Assembly: GCA_046756925.1 (NCBI GenBank)
Contig: JBHHXH010000001.1
Span: forward strand, 1 to 64,000
Length of the DNA stretch: 64,000 nt
Direction: 5' to 3'
Source: JAJDBU01 sp046756925
Lineage (GTDB): Bacteria > Nitrospirota > Nitrospiria > SBBL01 > JAADHI01
Shown here: in pieces, positions 1-9,002 of the stretch
How the letters are laid out: the number at the start of each line of letters is the position of its first letter
Position numbering within the stretch: the stretch's first letter is position 1
The notes under the pieces: model-generated
Told to the model about the DNA's origin: nothing
The model's input: the letters and a program-made list of their open reading frames with translations, nothing else
Databases searched by the model: none
Made by a program: the position numbers and the translations under genes

Positions 1-12
1 CACCCTTTCCTT

Positions 13-18
13 TATAAT
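13..18 (+). promoter_or_regulatory. -10-like TATAAT immediately before the lhr start
   Basis: A perfect TATAAT lies at 13-18 and the ATG of the helicase begins at 25. Only six bases separate them, so transcription from this element would begin at about the A of the ATG and give a leaderless message. No Shine-Dalgarno sequence is visible between them. The -35 region would lie outside the window, so this is a suggestion only. Confidence 0.3.
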
Positions 19-24
19 CGTTCT

Positions 25-3000
25 ATGTCCCTTGCAGCATTTCACCCCGTTATTACAAAGTGGTTCAAGGAACGCTTCGGCCAACCGACAGGGGCCCAAT
101 CACAGGGTTGGCCCGCCATTCTCGAAGGCAAGGACACCCTCATCGCCGCGCCGACGGGTTCAGGAAAAACCCTGGCCGCCTTTCTCGCAGCGCTCGATCA
201 GCTCATTCGAGATGGACTAGACGCAAGGCTGCCGGATCATTGCCATGTGCTTTACGTCTCGCCGCTGAAGGCCCTGAGCAATGACATCCAACGCAACCTG
301 GAGACGCCCCTTGCCGAGATCCGCGCTCAGGCTGAAGCGGAAGGAATGGCGCTGCCGGAGATTCGCGCCTCGGTTCGCACTGGCGACACGCCGCCATCGG
401 AACGGCGGGCCATGCTCCGCAAGCCGCCCCATATCATCGTGACCACGCCGGAATCGCTCTACTTGCTTTTGACCGCGGAGTCGAGCCGACAAATGCTGAT
501 GACCGTTGAAACAGTCATTGTCGATGAAATCCACGCCGTCGCACGAGACAAACGCGGCTCGCACCTTTCGCTTTCCCTGGAACGCCTCGAACATCTTTGC
601 GAGAAACGGCCGGTCCGCATTGGACTTTCGGCCACGCAGCGTCCAATGGAAACAATGGCCCGTTTTTTAGTTGGAGATCGATCTTTAGAAGACAGAAGGT
701 CCGCGTGCACCATTGTTGATGTCGGCCATCTTCGGGAATCGGATCTGGCCATCGAGGCCCCAAAGACACCGCTTTCCGCCGTCTGCTCGAACGAACAGTG
801 GGAGGAGGTTTACAAGCAAATCGGAGAGATGATTCTCTCGCACCGATCGACCTTGATCTTTGTGAACACTCGCCGCATGGCAGAGCGCATTACACACCAT
901 TTGTCCGAACTCTTAGGCGCGGAACATGTGACCTCGCATCACGGCAGCCTTTCGAAAAAGCTCCGCCTCTTGGCTGAACGGCGATTAAAAGAAGGAAAAC
1001 TCAAGGCCGTCGTCGCCACGGCCTCATTGGAACTGGGAATCGATATCGGTTTTATCGATTTGGTGATCCAAATCGGGAGTCCGCGTTCCATTGCTGTTTT
1101 TCTTCAGCGTATCGGGCGCTCCGGCCACGCACTTGGGCAAATTCCAAAGGGACGCCTTTTCGCGCTAACGCGTGACGAACTTTTGGAAGCCGTTTCCCTC
1201 GTCCGCGCCGTCCACGCCGGTCGACTCGATCAGATCCTCATTCCCAAGGCCCCCTTGGACATCCTTGCCCAGCAGATCGTCGCCGCGACAGCTTGTGAGG
1301 AATGGGACGAACGGTCTTTATACGACCTGTTTCGTAGGGCCACGCCTTTTAAAGATCTTGCATGGACCGATTTCGAGGCCGTCGTCGAAATGCTCAGCGA
1401 AGGACTCTCCACTCGGAATGGCAAGGCCGGCGCCTATCTCCATCGCGACCGTGTGCAAGGACGAATAAAGGCCCGTCGCGGTGCACGGATTTCCGCGCTC
1501 ACCTCCGGCGGGGCCATCCCGGAGTTGGCCGATTACAAAGTGGTGGCCGAGCCGGAGGGCATCCGGGTCGGGTCGGTCGACGAAGATTTTGCGATTGAAA
1601 GCATGGCAGGCGATATCTTTTTGCTCGGCAACACCTCTTGGCGTATTCAACAAGTCCGCTCCGGCGAGGTCGTCGTGACCGACGCCCAAGGCGCGCCGCC
1701 CACCATTCCCTTTTGGCGCGGCGAGGCACCTTCGCGCACTTTCGAACTTTCTCAAGAAGTCTCGAAACTTCGAGAAGAAATCGACGGGCGACTGGACCAC
1801 CTAAAAGCCGCGGCAGATTGGTTGACGCAGGAGGCCCATCTTCCAGCTGAAAAAGCACAAGAGACCATCGATTATCTATTAACTCAAAAAAGCGCCGTCG
1901 GGATGATCCCGACACAGTCTCACATTTTATATGAACGTTTTTTCGATGAATCGGGCGGCATGCAATTGGTTATTCACACACCTTTCGGAGGCCGCGTCAA
2001 TCGCGCCTACGGCTTGGCCTTGCGGAAACGCTTCTGTCGCCGCTTCGATTTCGAACTCCAAGCCAGCGCCGACGACAACGGCCTTGTCCTCTCCCTGGGT
2101 CCGCAACAGGGTTTTCCTTTAGAGGAAGTTGCACGCATGATCCGGCCCGAGGTCGCGAAGGACCTTTTAGAACAAGCGCTCCTCGCTTCCCCCTTTTTTA
2201 CCAATCGTTGGCGATGGAACCTCACGCGCGCCTTGGTTGTCCTTCGACAGCGTGGCGGCAAGCGCGTGCCGCCGCCGCTGCAACGTTTTCGGGCCGACGA
2301 CCTGTTGACGAATCTTTTCCCGGCCATCACCGCCTGCGCCGAAAACGGCAACTTCGTCGGGAACATTCCCATCCCCGATCATCCCATGATCCGGCAAACG
2401 GTGAACGACACGCTCCATGAGGCGATGGATGTCGATGGATGGATCGCGCTTTTGAATGCACTCGATGCGAAGGAGATCGCCATCACCTGCATCGATACGC
2501 GGGAGCCTTCGCCCTTTTCCTATCAACTCTTGAATGCCCAACCCTATGCCTTTTTAGACAATACCCCCTTGGAGGAGCGGCGCGCGCGTGCCGTGGCCAC
2601 ACGGCGCACGCTTTCAGTGGAATCGCTTCGGGATCTCGGCAATCTGGACCCCGAGGCCATTGCTCAGGTAAGGAAGGAAGCTTGGCCTCTGGTCCGGGAT
2701 GCCGACGAGTTACACGACATGCTGCTTTCCATCGGCCTATTGCCCGAAGTCGAAGGTCAAGGCGCTTCGCCGCTTTTAGAAGACGGAGAAGAACAAAAAA
2801 ATCCTGTGTGGAAGCCTTGGTTCGAAGACTTGATCGCAGCGGGACGCGCAACGCGCGGGTGCGATGCCGACGGAACAATTTTTTGGATCGCCACCGAGCG
2901 TTGGCCGATGGTACAGGCGGCCCATTCTGAGCTTACAGCCGATCCAGAAATCACCCTGCCTTCCGGCATCAAAACGGAATGGGAAAGCGCCGAGGCCCGA

Positions 3001-4359
3001 CTTGCCTTGGTGCGCGGTCGCATGGCCCTCGTCGGCCCGACGACAGCGGGAGTGCTGTCAAACGCGCTGAGGCTGTCCATCCATCACATCGAAGCCGCAC
3101 TCGAGGCCTTGGAGGCCGAGGGCGAGGTCCTGCGCGGGCGCTTCACACAGGCAGCGCATCATTCCGACGAAAAAGAATGGTGCGCCCGCCATCTCCTGGC
3201 CCGTATCCATCGTTTGACACTCAATCATCTCCGTCAACAGATGGCGCCCATCTCGCCGGAAACGCTGATGTCCTTTTTCCTCGACTGGAACCATCTCAAA
3301 AAAGGAAAACAACTTCAAGGACGAGAAGGGGTGTTGGCCGTCGTCGCTCAACTCCAAGGCTTTGAGATCCCGGCCATTGCTTGGGAACGCCACATCCTGC
3401 CCTCGCGCATCGCCGATTATAAAAACCCGTGGCTGGACGAATTGTCCCTCTCCGGCGAAATTGTGTGGGGCCGCGTGAAGACCCACTCCGCGTGCGGCGC
3501 GACGCGGGTGTTGCCGGTTTCACTGATGCGCCGGGAAGACATGCACTGGCTGCGGATAAACGGCGTCCCGCAAAGCCATGAAAAAACATCCCGCCTGAGC
3601 GGAGATGCCGAAACCGTGCTTGAATGTTTGGAACAGGGCGGCGCGCTTTTTTTCAATGAACTACTCACAAGGAGCAAACTGCTTAAAACACAGTTGGAAC
3701 GCGCCCTTTGGACATTGGCCGCGGCAGGCTGCGTCAGCGGCGACGGCTTCGGCGCGGTCCGTTCCCTTATCGCGCCGAAACGGAAGGAACGGGAAGTCCT
3801 GCGGCAACAGGGCAAACGCTACTGGGGCACAAGACCTCCGGCGGCAAGGCCCCAAGGCAAGGGCCGTTGGTGGCGGATGGACACGCCAAGGGCCGATGAA
3901 ACAGAAAATGAAGCACACCTCCGTTTCTGGGCCGGCCAGCTTTTAGAACGCTACGGCGTTTTTTTCCGCGATCTCTTGGCGCGGGAATCGGGTGCGCCGC
4001 CTTGGCGATCACTCCTTCCCATGTTTCGGAGAATGGAGGCCCAAGGCGAGATCCGCGGCGGCCGCTTCATCACCGGCGTCTCCGGAGAACAATTCGCCCT
4101 GCCCGAAGTGGTGCCGCTGTTAAGGCAAAGCATGCAGGAACAACCGAAGGAAGCAATCACCATCGTCTCGGCTGCCGACCCGATGAATCTCGCTGGCATC
4201 GTCACGCCAAGAGCGAAGGTGACGGCCTCGGCCTCGAACGCCGTGGCTTATCTTGACGGGAAAGTGGTGGGCTTTAAGCAAGGGAAGGAGATTTGGGTGG
4301 AAGAGAAATTAGATGAGGAAATCGCAGGGAGGCTTGCACAGGGTTTGAGGCGGGGGTAA
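25..4359 (+). CDS. lhr: Lhr-family ATP-dependent helicase (long form)
   Basis: This is a superfamily 2 DNA/RNA helicase of the large-helicase-related type, expected to act in nucleic-acid repair in the cytosol. Visible motifs are Walker A APTGSGKT (42-49), DEIH (167-170), LSATQ (201-205), the ATASLELGIDIG segment (about 331-342) and QRIGRSGH (361-368). At 1444 residues it is close to the long bacterial form (E. coli Lhr is about 1538) and keeps the long C-terminal part beyond the Lhr core. The E. coli C-terminal region has been reported to carry uracil-DNA glycosylase activity; whether that holds here cannot be read from sequence alone. The gene stands alone, with an AT-rich stretch and a convergent SIR2-domain gene downstream. 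The ATG at 25 lacks an obvious RBS. Confidence 0.95.
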   Translation: MSLAAFHPVITKWFKERFGQPTGAQSQGWPAILEGKDTLIAAPTGSGKTLAAFLAALDQLIRDGLDARLPDHCHVLYVSPLKALSNDIQRNLETPLAEIRAQAEAEGMALPEIRASVRTGDTPPSERRAMLRKPPHIIVTTPESLYLLLTAESSRQMLMTVETVIVDEIHAVARDKRGSHLSLSLERLEHLCEKRPVRIGLSATQRPMETMARFLVGDRSLEDRRSACTIVDVGHLRESDLAIEAPKTPLSAVCSNEQWEEVYKQIGEMILSHRSTLIFVNTRRMAERITHHLSELLGAEHVTSHHGSLSKKLRLLAERRLKEGKLKAVVATASLELGIDIGFIDLVIQIGSPRSIAVFLQRIGRSGHALGQIPKGRLFALTRDELLEAVSLVRAVHAGRLDQILIPKAPLDILAQQIVAATACEEWDERSLYDLFRRATPFKDLAWTDFEAVVEMLSEGLSTRNGKAGAYLHRDRVQGRIKARRGARISALTSGGAIPELADYKVVAEPEGIRVGSVDEDFAIESMAGDIFLLGNTSWRIQQVRSGEVVVTDAQGAPPTIPFWRGEAPSRTFELSQEVSKLREEIDGRLDHLKAAADWLTQEAHLPAEKAQETIDYLLTQKSAVGMIPTQSHILYERFFDESGGMQLVIHTPFGGRVNRAYGLALRKRFCRRFDFELQASADDNGLVLSLGPQQGFPLEEVARMIRPEVAKDLLEQALLASPFFTNRWRWNLTRALVVLRQRGGKRVPPPLQRFRADDLLTNLFPAITACAENGNFVGNIPIPDHPMIRQTVNDTLHEAMDVDGWIALLNALDAKEIAITCIDTREPSPFSYQLLNAQPYAFLDNTPLEERRARAVATRRTLSVESLRDLGNLDPEAIAQVRKEAWPLVRDADELHDMLLSIGLLPEVEGQGASPLLEDGEEQKNPVWKPWFEDLIAAGRATRGCDADGTIFWIATERWPMVQAAHSELTADPEITLPSGIKTEWESAEARLALVRGRMALVGPTTAGVLSNALRLSIHHIEAALEALEAEGEVLRGRFTQAAHHSDEKEWCARHLLARIHRLTLNHLRQQMAPISPETLMSFFLDWNHLKKGKQLQGREGVLAVVAQLQGFEIPAIAWERHILPSRIADYKNPWLDELSLSGEIVWGRVKTHSACGATRVLPVSLMRREDMHWLRINGVPQSHEKTSRLSGDAETVLECLEQGGALFFNELLTRSKLLKTQLERALWTLAAAGCVSGDGFGAVRSLIAPKRKEREVLRQQGKRYWGTRPPAARPQGKGRWWRMDTPRADETENEAHLRFWAGQLLERYGVFFRDLLARESGAPPWRSLLPMFRRMEAQGEIRGGRFITGVSGEQFALPEVVPLLRQSMQEQPKEAITIVSAADPMNLAGIVTPRAKVTASASNAVAYLDGKVVGFKQGKEIWVEEKLDEEIAGRLAQGLRRG

Positions 4360-4441
4360 TCTATGTTTAACTCACCTAGTTAGATTCGGTATTAAAACAA
4401 GGGAAGTGTGCTCAAATCTCAGCTCTTGATTGTTTTTAAAA

Positions 4442-5557
4442 TTATCTCTGTGATTGTGGATATAAAACGGACTCTGCTTTTCTACTTTGAACAAACTCTG
4501 TGAAACCGTGGTTCAGGATGCAAACGCGATTTTCATCAACACCGCCATAAATTTCTGGTACACTGCGATCATGAAGCGGTAGCCCAGCTGATCTAAGGTG
4601 ATCATAAACGTCTTCACCTTCCTTTTTCTTTCCATTGACGATGCAGATTGAAACCTTGGACTTGATGTGTTCCTTCATCATTTTTATGAAGTGTTGTTCC
4701 GATGCCTTCCAACCCACAACTAAAATCGATGTAACCTGACCAAGATGTTGTGTTAGCTGATCAATAAGGGCAGGTGGGCATTCAAAATCGCTCTTTTTTT
4801 CAACAGGGATGGCAATCGCTGGAAACAAGTATCTTCCCGGAGCGATTCCCGGTGGAGGAGAATAACCAATATGAAAATGATTAGTGAACTTTAGTGCGTC
4901 TGACTGGAGGATAATATAACCTGCCACGGCAAGGTTATCCCGGTCAGAGACTTTATCACGTCGAGGATCTCCTTCAATCTCTACTTCTCTCACCCACCCA
5001 ACCGACCCATGGAGCTTAAAGAGCTTAAAACTGTCGCTATTGACATAGTCCCCAAGAGACTTAATAACGATATCGACTGAAGCAAGGGCACGTTCCAGCA
5101 TCTGATCGTAATTGAATGTCACAAGCAGCACGGGTTCGAGGTCTTTACTCGCTTGACGGACCCGGCGCAACTGATCCAGCAATGTCACGTAATTCGATTC
5201 ACCTCCAAGTCTTTCCATCTGAGCAATCCATTCATTTTGAAAGCTATGTGTTACGTCTTGCAGATAATACCGGACGGCAGTGATCTGTCTCTTTCGCTCG
5301 GGATCTGAGTCGCCTTCGGCCTGTAATTTTTCAAGCAGCGCTTCAATTGACTCTTGAGGTAATGGTTTACGGAGGTAAGGAATAATCGGATGGGACCCGG
5401 GATATCTGGATAAGACCCTTGCCACAATTCGATTGTCCATGAAGAGTTCATCTGCCAAGGGAGGGCGGCTATCAATCATGTGACGGGGAAATGCTCCCGG
5501 AGGGCGCAAGGGCAGTGAATCGTATGAGGCTCCCGCTCCAAATATTACAAGAATCAT
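4442..5557 (-). CDS. SIR2-like domain protein, standalone
   Basis: The 371-residue protein has the hallmarks of a SIR2-type NAD-binding fold: FGAGAS (6-11), TFNYD (147-151) with the catalytic-type Asn, KLHGS (181-185) with the catalytic-type His, and a late VVGWKASEQHF stretch matching the usual VxGyS..D segment. SIR2 domains of this divergent kind are known as NADase effectors in anti-phage systems such as Thoeris ThsA, DSR and SIR2-HerA. No second domain, SLOG/TIR domain, HerA or Argonaute partner is adjacent, so a defence role is an inference. It lies convergent to lhr and is followed upstream by about 750 bases of AT-rich sequence without a clear gene, the setting expected of an accessory insertion. 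The ATG at 5557 has only a weak purine-rich RBS. Confidence 0.8.
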   Translation of the reverse strand: MILVIFGAGASYDSLPLRPPGAFPRHMIDSRPPLADELFMDNRIVARVLSRYPGSHPIIPYLRKPLPQESIEALLEKLQAEGDSDPERKRQITAVRYYLQDVTHSFQNEWIAQMERLGGESNYVTLLDQLRRVRQASKDLEPVLLVTFNYDQMLERALASVDIVIKSLGDYVNSDSFKLFKLHGSVGWVREVEIEGDPRRDKVSDRDNLAVAGYIILQSDALKFTNHFHIGYSPPPGIAPGRYLFPAIAIPVEKKSDFECPPALIDQLTQHLGQVTSILVVGWKASEQHFIKMMKEHIKSKVSICIVNGKKKEGEDVYDHLRSAGLPLHDRSVPEIYGGVDENRVCILNHGFTEFVQSRKAESVLYPQSQR

Positions 5558-6306
5558 TCTATTTCTCTAACATTAGTTTATTTCAATACCACAACGATCC
5601 GATAAAAAAGTGCTCAACTCAGCCCTTGACTTTTAATCGAATTAAAATCGTTTGAAATTGAAAAGCCTATCTGATCTGTCCCCACGAATTTTCCGTAGGA
5701 ATCTACACCCATCAGAAATATTATTCAATCCACGTGTTCTAGAAAAGCGAATTCAACAATGACATCGATGTAACATTGACCTCTTTTTCCTGATTGGAAA
5801 GAGCATTTCCAAAAACGGAGCCGTCAACAATCGTCTTTTTGCGTGTTTTCGAACCAGCCCGTTATTTCTGCCTTTGACGCACTGGGGATCGCTTTTACAC
5901 AAATACGGATGAATGGCTCATTTTTTTACAAAGATAATCTGAAAATTGCCATCTTGCCTTCCGGCTTAGGCCACGGCGGACGTTTTTTAATGCGTTTCTC
6001 GGTCCGGATCCTGAAGAAAAGTTCCCGGCATCAAAACGATGCGTTCATTTTCACGGACAGTCGGCCATGCATTTCCTGCCGCCGCTGACGATAAAACCAT
6101 TTGTTTGATAAAACCGTAAGGTACGGTCAAACTGTGGAATCGAGGGCGTTGTCACTTCGATCCTTTGCCACACTTTACACAAAGCGATATAAAGCCGACC
6201 GGTGTTTTCATTAGGATCTTGATGAAAATTGATCGTGGCAATATCTAAATTAACCGATTATAAGACGATATAATCGGGACAATAAGCTCTTGGAGGGAGC
6301 AAGGAT
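5558..6306. other. AT-rich interval with no supportable gene
   Basis: No convincing gene is seen here. The plus-strand open frame at 5843-6088 has no RBS and an implausible composition. On the minus strand a frame is open from 6257 to 6051 and reads like protein (it includes RLYIALCKVWQRIEV and LRFYQTNGF), but it has no good start and may be a remnant of a lost gene; the LRFYQTNGF piece only vaguely recalls GNAT acetyltransferases. No tRNA or long repeat is visible. Confidence 0.5.
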
Positions 6307-6705
6307 TTACACGGTCGCACGAGGTGTGTCCGGAGACGAGGACCCCATTCTCTTGATCAACTGACCGACGGCAATGACGTTGATCGTGAGAAACAAACTG
6401 TCGAAAATCAAATTTTCCATTCCCTCTAAACCGGATAAGGCCAATAAATAAATCATGACATAAACAACGCCTCCGCCTGAGACCAATCCAATGATCAAAC
6501 CAAGACGGCGCTCTTGAAACAAAAAGAACGATGCGAGGAAATAAAGCGGGATAAACACCATGTCCGGATAGATCAGTGCATAATATGCCTCTTCAGGAAA
6601 CGCTTCGGGCCGCTCCCAGTTGCCACTCGTAACCGAAAACACGGCAAACGTTTGGAAAAGCCCCCACAACGCAAACCAAATAATGGCCAACCAGGGTTTT
6701 TTCAA
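6307..6705 (-). CDS. Small multi-pass membrane protein, unknown function
   Basis: The 132-residue protein has about four hydrophobic segments: near residues 5-25, 45-65, 70-90 and 100-118. A short charged tail ends it, so it should sit in the inner membrane. I do not recognise a family. The start is a TTG at 6705 in front of MKKPWLAII, because the nearby ATG is in another frame and stops at once; GAGG lies about 12 bases upstream. It is co-oriented with the downstream-coded Fe-binding protein gene at 6977-8005 but separated from it by 271 bases, so shared transcription is uncertain. Confidence 0.6.
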   Translation of the reverse strand: MKKPWLAIIWFALWGLFQTFAVFSVTSGNWERPEAFPEEAYYALIYPDMVFIPLYFLASFFLFQERRLGLIIGLVSGGGVVYVMIYLLALSGLEGMENLIFDSLFLTINVIAVGQLIKRMGSSSPDTPRATV

Positions 6706-6976
6706 TATCCGCTCATCCTCTTATATAGGCACACAGGATACCAAAGGGCAGGTCATCCAGTGTCGACCGATTCTTTGCCCTTGTCTCGGATGAACGATCT
6801 CTATCGTTAAGGGAACTCTGATTCATTCGGAAACCCTGCCCACAAACTTGTATTCTTTATAATCGATCCACTCCAATGCGTCAATTGGCTTGGGCTTGAA
6901 TGTCTCTCGCCGAGGATTGTAAAACGTTCAAAATAAACGAGAGAACAATATGCCTGGTTGAAAAAACGTCCCGGTA

Positions 6977-8005
6977 TTATTTATACCCCACGTGGTCCAT
7001 CAAGTGAATCGCATCTCTTTGAAGCTCCCCGGCTTTCGAAAGGTTGGTTTTGTCTCCCTTAAATTCCCCCCAGGCGGAAACCGCGGCCGCCGGCCTTACC
7101 GTCGGATTCACCGGATACTCGAGGTTGACATCGGCAAAGAGATTCTGAGCCTCGGTGGAGGAAAGCCACTCCAATAAACGGCGCGCCGCCTCCGGATGCT
7201 TGCTCTGACGGATGACGCCTCCGCCGGAAATATTCACATGGACTCCGCGGTCTTTCTGATTGGGCCAGAACAGGGCCAAGGGAAGGTCGGGCCGTTTCCG
7301 TAAAAGGCGTCCGTAGTAATAGGTGTTGACAATGCCGACATCACACTGCCCGGCGGCAATCGCCTCTAACACCTTGGTATCGTTAGAAAAGACCGGGGTG
7401 GCGAGGTTGGCCACCCACGATTGTACAACCGCTTTTGTTCGATCTTCTCCCAAGGCGTTGATCATCATGGCCACCATGGACTGGTTGTAGACTTTTTTGG
7501 ACGTCCTCAGGCAAAGCCGCCCTTTCCATCGTGGATCTCCCAAGGCTTCATAAGTGGACAGTTCATTAATGTTCACACGATGGGTATTGTAAACAATGGT
7601 TCTGGCGCGAATCGACAAACCCGTCCAATATCCTTCGGGATCTCTCAAATGCGCCGGGACATTCTTATTGATGGTATCCGATTTTAGCGACATGAGGACC
7701 CCTTCTCGTACCGCTTGCCACAGATTTCCGGCATCAACCGTGATCAGGAGGTCGGCCGGTGTATTTTTTCCTTCCGATTTCAGGCGAACTAAAAGGGATG
7801 GGGCCTTGTCGGTTAATAGCTTGATTTGTACGCCGGTGTCCTTCGTATATCGATCTATCACTGGTTTTATGAGGTGTTCATTCCGGGCGGAATAGATCAC
7901 AAGCGTATTCCCGTTCGCCCTCGTGGCCGCCGGAAAACATGCCAGCACGGTGATTAAGCAAACCCCCAGGGGAAAAATCTTCCAAATCTTTCGAAAACCA
8001 AGCAT
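6977..8005 (-). CDS. Fe(III)-type ABC transporter substrate-binding protein
   Basis: This is a periplasmic solute-binding protein of the FutA/FbpA type. It has an N-terminal export signal (residues 1-30, containing VLAC, which could also be a lipobox), then NTLVIYSARNEHL with a probable ligand Tyr38, and the triple tyrosine NTYYYGRL (Tyr229-231) where this family binds ferric iron. Its 342 residues match the family length. The cognate permease and ATPase genes are not in the window, so it is an orphan or works with a distant transporter. The ATG at 8005 has AGGTG 8 bases upstream. Two Fur-box-like sequences 35-80 bases upstream point to iron-dependent repression. Confidence 0.88.
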   Translation of the reverse strand: MLGFRKIWKIFPLGVCLITVLACFPAATRANGNTLVIYSARNEHLIKPVIDRYTKDTGVQIKLLTDKAPSLLVRLKSEGKNTPADLLITVDAGNLWQAVREGVLMSLKSDTINKNVPAHLRDPEGYWTGLSIRARTIVYNTHRVNINELSTYEALGDPRWKGRLCLRTSKKVYNQSMVAMMINALGEDRTKAVVQSWVANLATPVFSNDTKVLEAIAAGQCDVGIVNTYYYGRLLRKRPDLPLALFWPNQKDRGVHVNISGGGVIRQSKHPEAARRLLEWLSSTEAQNLFADVNLEYPVNPTVRPAAAVSAWGEFKGDKTNLSKAGELQRDAIHLMDHVGYK

Positions 8006-8039
8006 GGCTACACCTCGTATTGTTGTGATGCTCGTATTG

Positions 8040-8054
8040 TGATAATGATTGTTG
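8040..8054 (-). promoter_or_regulatory. Fur-box-like operator 1
   Basis: On the plus strand the 15-mer TGATAATGATTGTTG matches the 7-1-7 Fur consensus at 11 of 14 positions, with the left half perfect. It lies 35 bases upstream of the start of the Fe-binding protein gene, which fits repression by Fur in iron-replete cells. The match was judged by eye. Confidence 0.55.
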
Positions 8055-8068
8055 CTAAAAAATGATCA

Positions 8069-8083
8069 TGAGAACCAATATCA
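8069..8083 (-). promoter_or_regulatory. Fur-box-like operator 2
   Basis: On the minus strand the 15-mer TGATATTGGTTCTCA matches the 7-1-7 Fur consensus at 11 of 14 positions. It lies 14 bases beyond operator 1. Two neighbouring sites are common at tightly iron-regulated promoters. Confidence 0.5.
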
Positions 8084-8116
8084 TAATCATAACCCAAAAC
8101 CGGATCTCATTGTCAA

Positions 8117-8144
8117 CCCAAATCCCGTCATGACGGGATTTGGG
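8117..8144. repeat. 28-base perfect palindrome
   Basis: The two 14-base arms are exact reverse complements with no loop (centre CATG at 8129-8132; outer ends CCCAAATC and GATTTGGG). It lies between the divergent Fe-binding protein and esterase genes. No T-run follows on either strand, so a simple intrinsic terminator is unlikely; a dispersed hairpin repeat or protein site is possible. Confidence 0.6.
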
Positions 8145-8289
8145 ATCGGCGGTTCGCCTGCGATTTTATGCTTTGGTTTTTTCTTCTCACTGTCCGGGCG
8201 AATACGGCTGGATCGACAAACCGCCTCTGGCCTTGACATGCAAGCGACTTCAGGTCTGAAGCCAAGTGCAATTGCCGATCTTACCATTC

Positions 8290-8318
8290 TTGAAAGGGGC
8301 CGGAGATTATCGTATCAT
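8290..8318 (+). promoter_or_regulatory. Sigma70-type promoter for the esterase-parB-mnmA group
   Basis: TTGAAA at 8290-8295 and TATCAT at 8313-8318 are separated by exactly 17 bases; each hexamer matches the consensus at 5 of 6 positions. Transcription would start near 8325, about 36 bases before the esterase ATG at 8361. Confidence 0.5.
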
Positions 8319-8360
8319 CGCGAATAGTATCTGCGCTTTACATCGATAGAGGAACCCTAC

Positions 8361-9002
8361 ATGGCCGGCCCCCTTCAATGGAAAGAAATCGCTCCGCCGG
8401 ATCGTCCGGAGGGATGTATCATTTGCCTGCACGGACGCGGCACAAACGGGGAAGACTTGATGCCGCTTGCCGAGGCCTTCAAGCTGCCTCGAATCCGATG
8501 GATCCTTCCGGATGCGCCTTTTCCGTTTCCCGGGCTTCCGGGCGGAAGGATGTGGTTTGGGGATGTCGCCGGCGGCGCATCCGGCATCGAAACAAGCCGC
8601 CGCCTGGTCACCGGCCTGCTGGATGCCTTGATTCGGAAAGACCGTCTGGCACCCGAAAAGATCGTTTTGCTTGGGTTCTCTCAAGGAGCCGTCATGAGCC
8701 TCGATACCGGTCTTCGATATCGACAGCCCCTTGGCGCGATTGCCGCGCTGAGCGGTTTTTTGGCCTTTCCCGAAAAACTAGGCACGGAAAAATCGCCGAA
8801 ATCTATAAAAACTCCCATCTTATTGGTGCACGGCACTGACGATGAGGTGGTCGCCGTCAACGGGTCCCGGAAGGCAAGAACGGCGCTCCAAAAAGAAGGC
8901 TATACGGTCAAACTGCAAGAGTACCGGATGGGCCATCAAATCACGATAGAGGAAATACAATTCGTTCGAAACCGCTTGATAGGCTACATGGGAGGACCTT
9001 AA
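8361..9002 (+). CDS. Phospholipase/carboxylesterase family alpha/beta hydrolase
   Basis: This is a cytosolic serine esterase of the YpfH / carboxylesterase-2 type. The LHGRGTNGEDL oxyanion region (23-33), the nucleophile motif GFSQG (Ser107), the acid HGTDD (about Asp160/161) and the histidine in MGHQI (His192) form a complete triad in 213 residues, the normal size. Such enzymes hydrolyse short acyl esters or lysophospholipids; the substrate here is unknown. GAGGAA precedes the ATG at 8361. Its TAA abuts the ATG of the zinc dehydrogenase, so the two are translationally coupled. Confidence 0.88.
   Translation: MAGPLQWKEIAPPDRPEGCIICLHGRGTNGEDLMPLAEAFKLPRIRWILPDAPFPFPGLPGGRMWFGDVAGGASGIETSRRLVTGLLDALIRKDRLAPEKIVLLGFSQGAVMSLDTGLRYRQPLGAIAALSGFLAFPEKLGTEKSPKSIKTPILLVHGTDDEVVAVNGSRKARTALQKEGYTVKLQEYRMGHQITIEEIQFVRNRLIGYMGGP

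Noticed and set aside
5843..6088. 81-codon plus-strand open frame
   Set aside because: No RBS, no family features and an unlikely composition.
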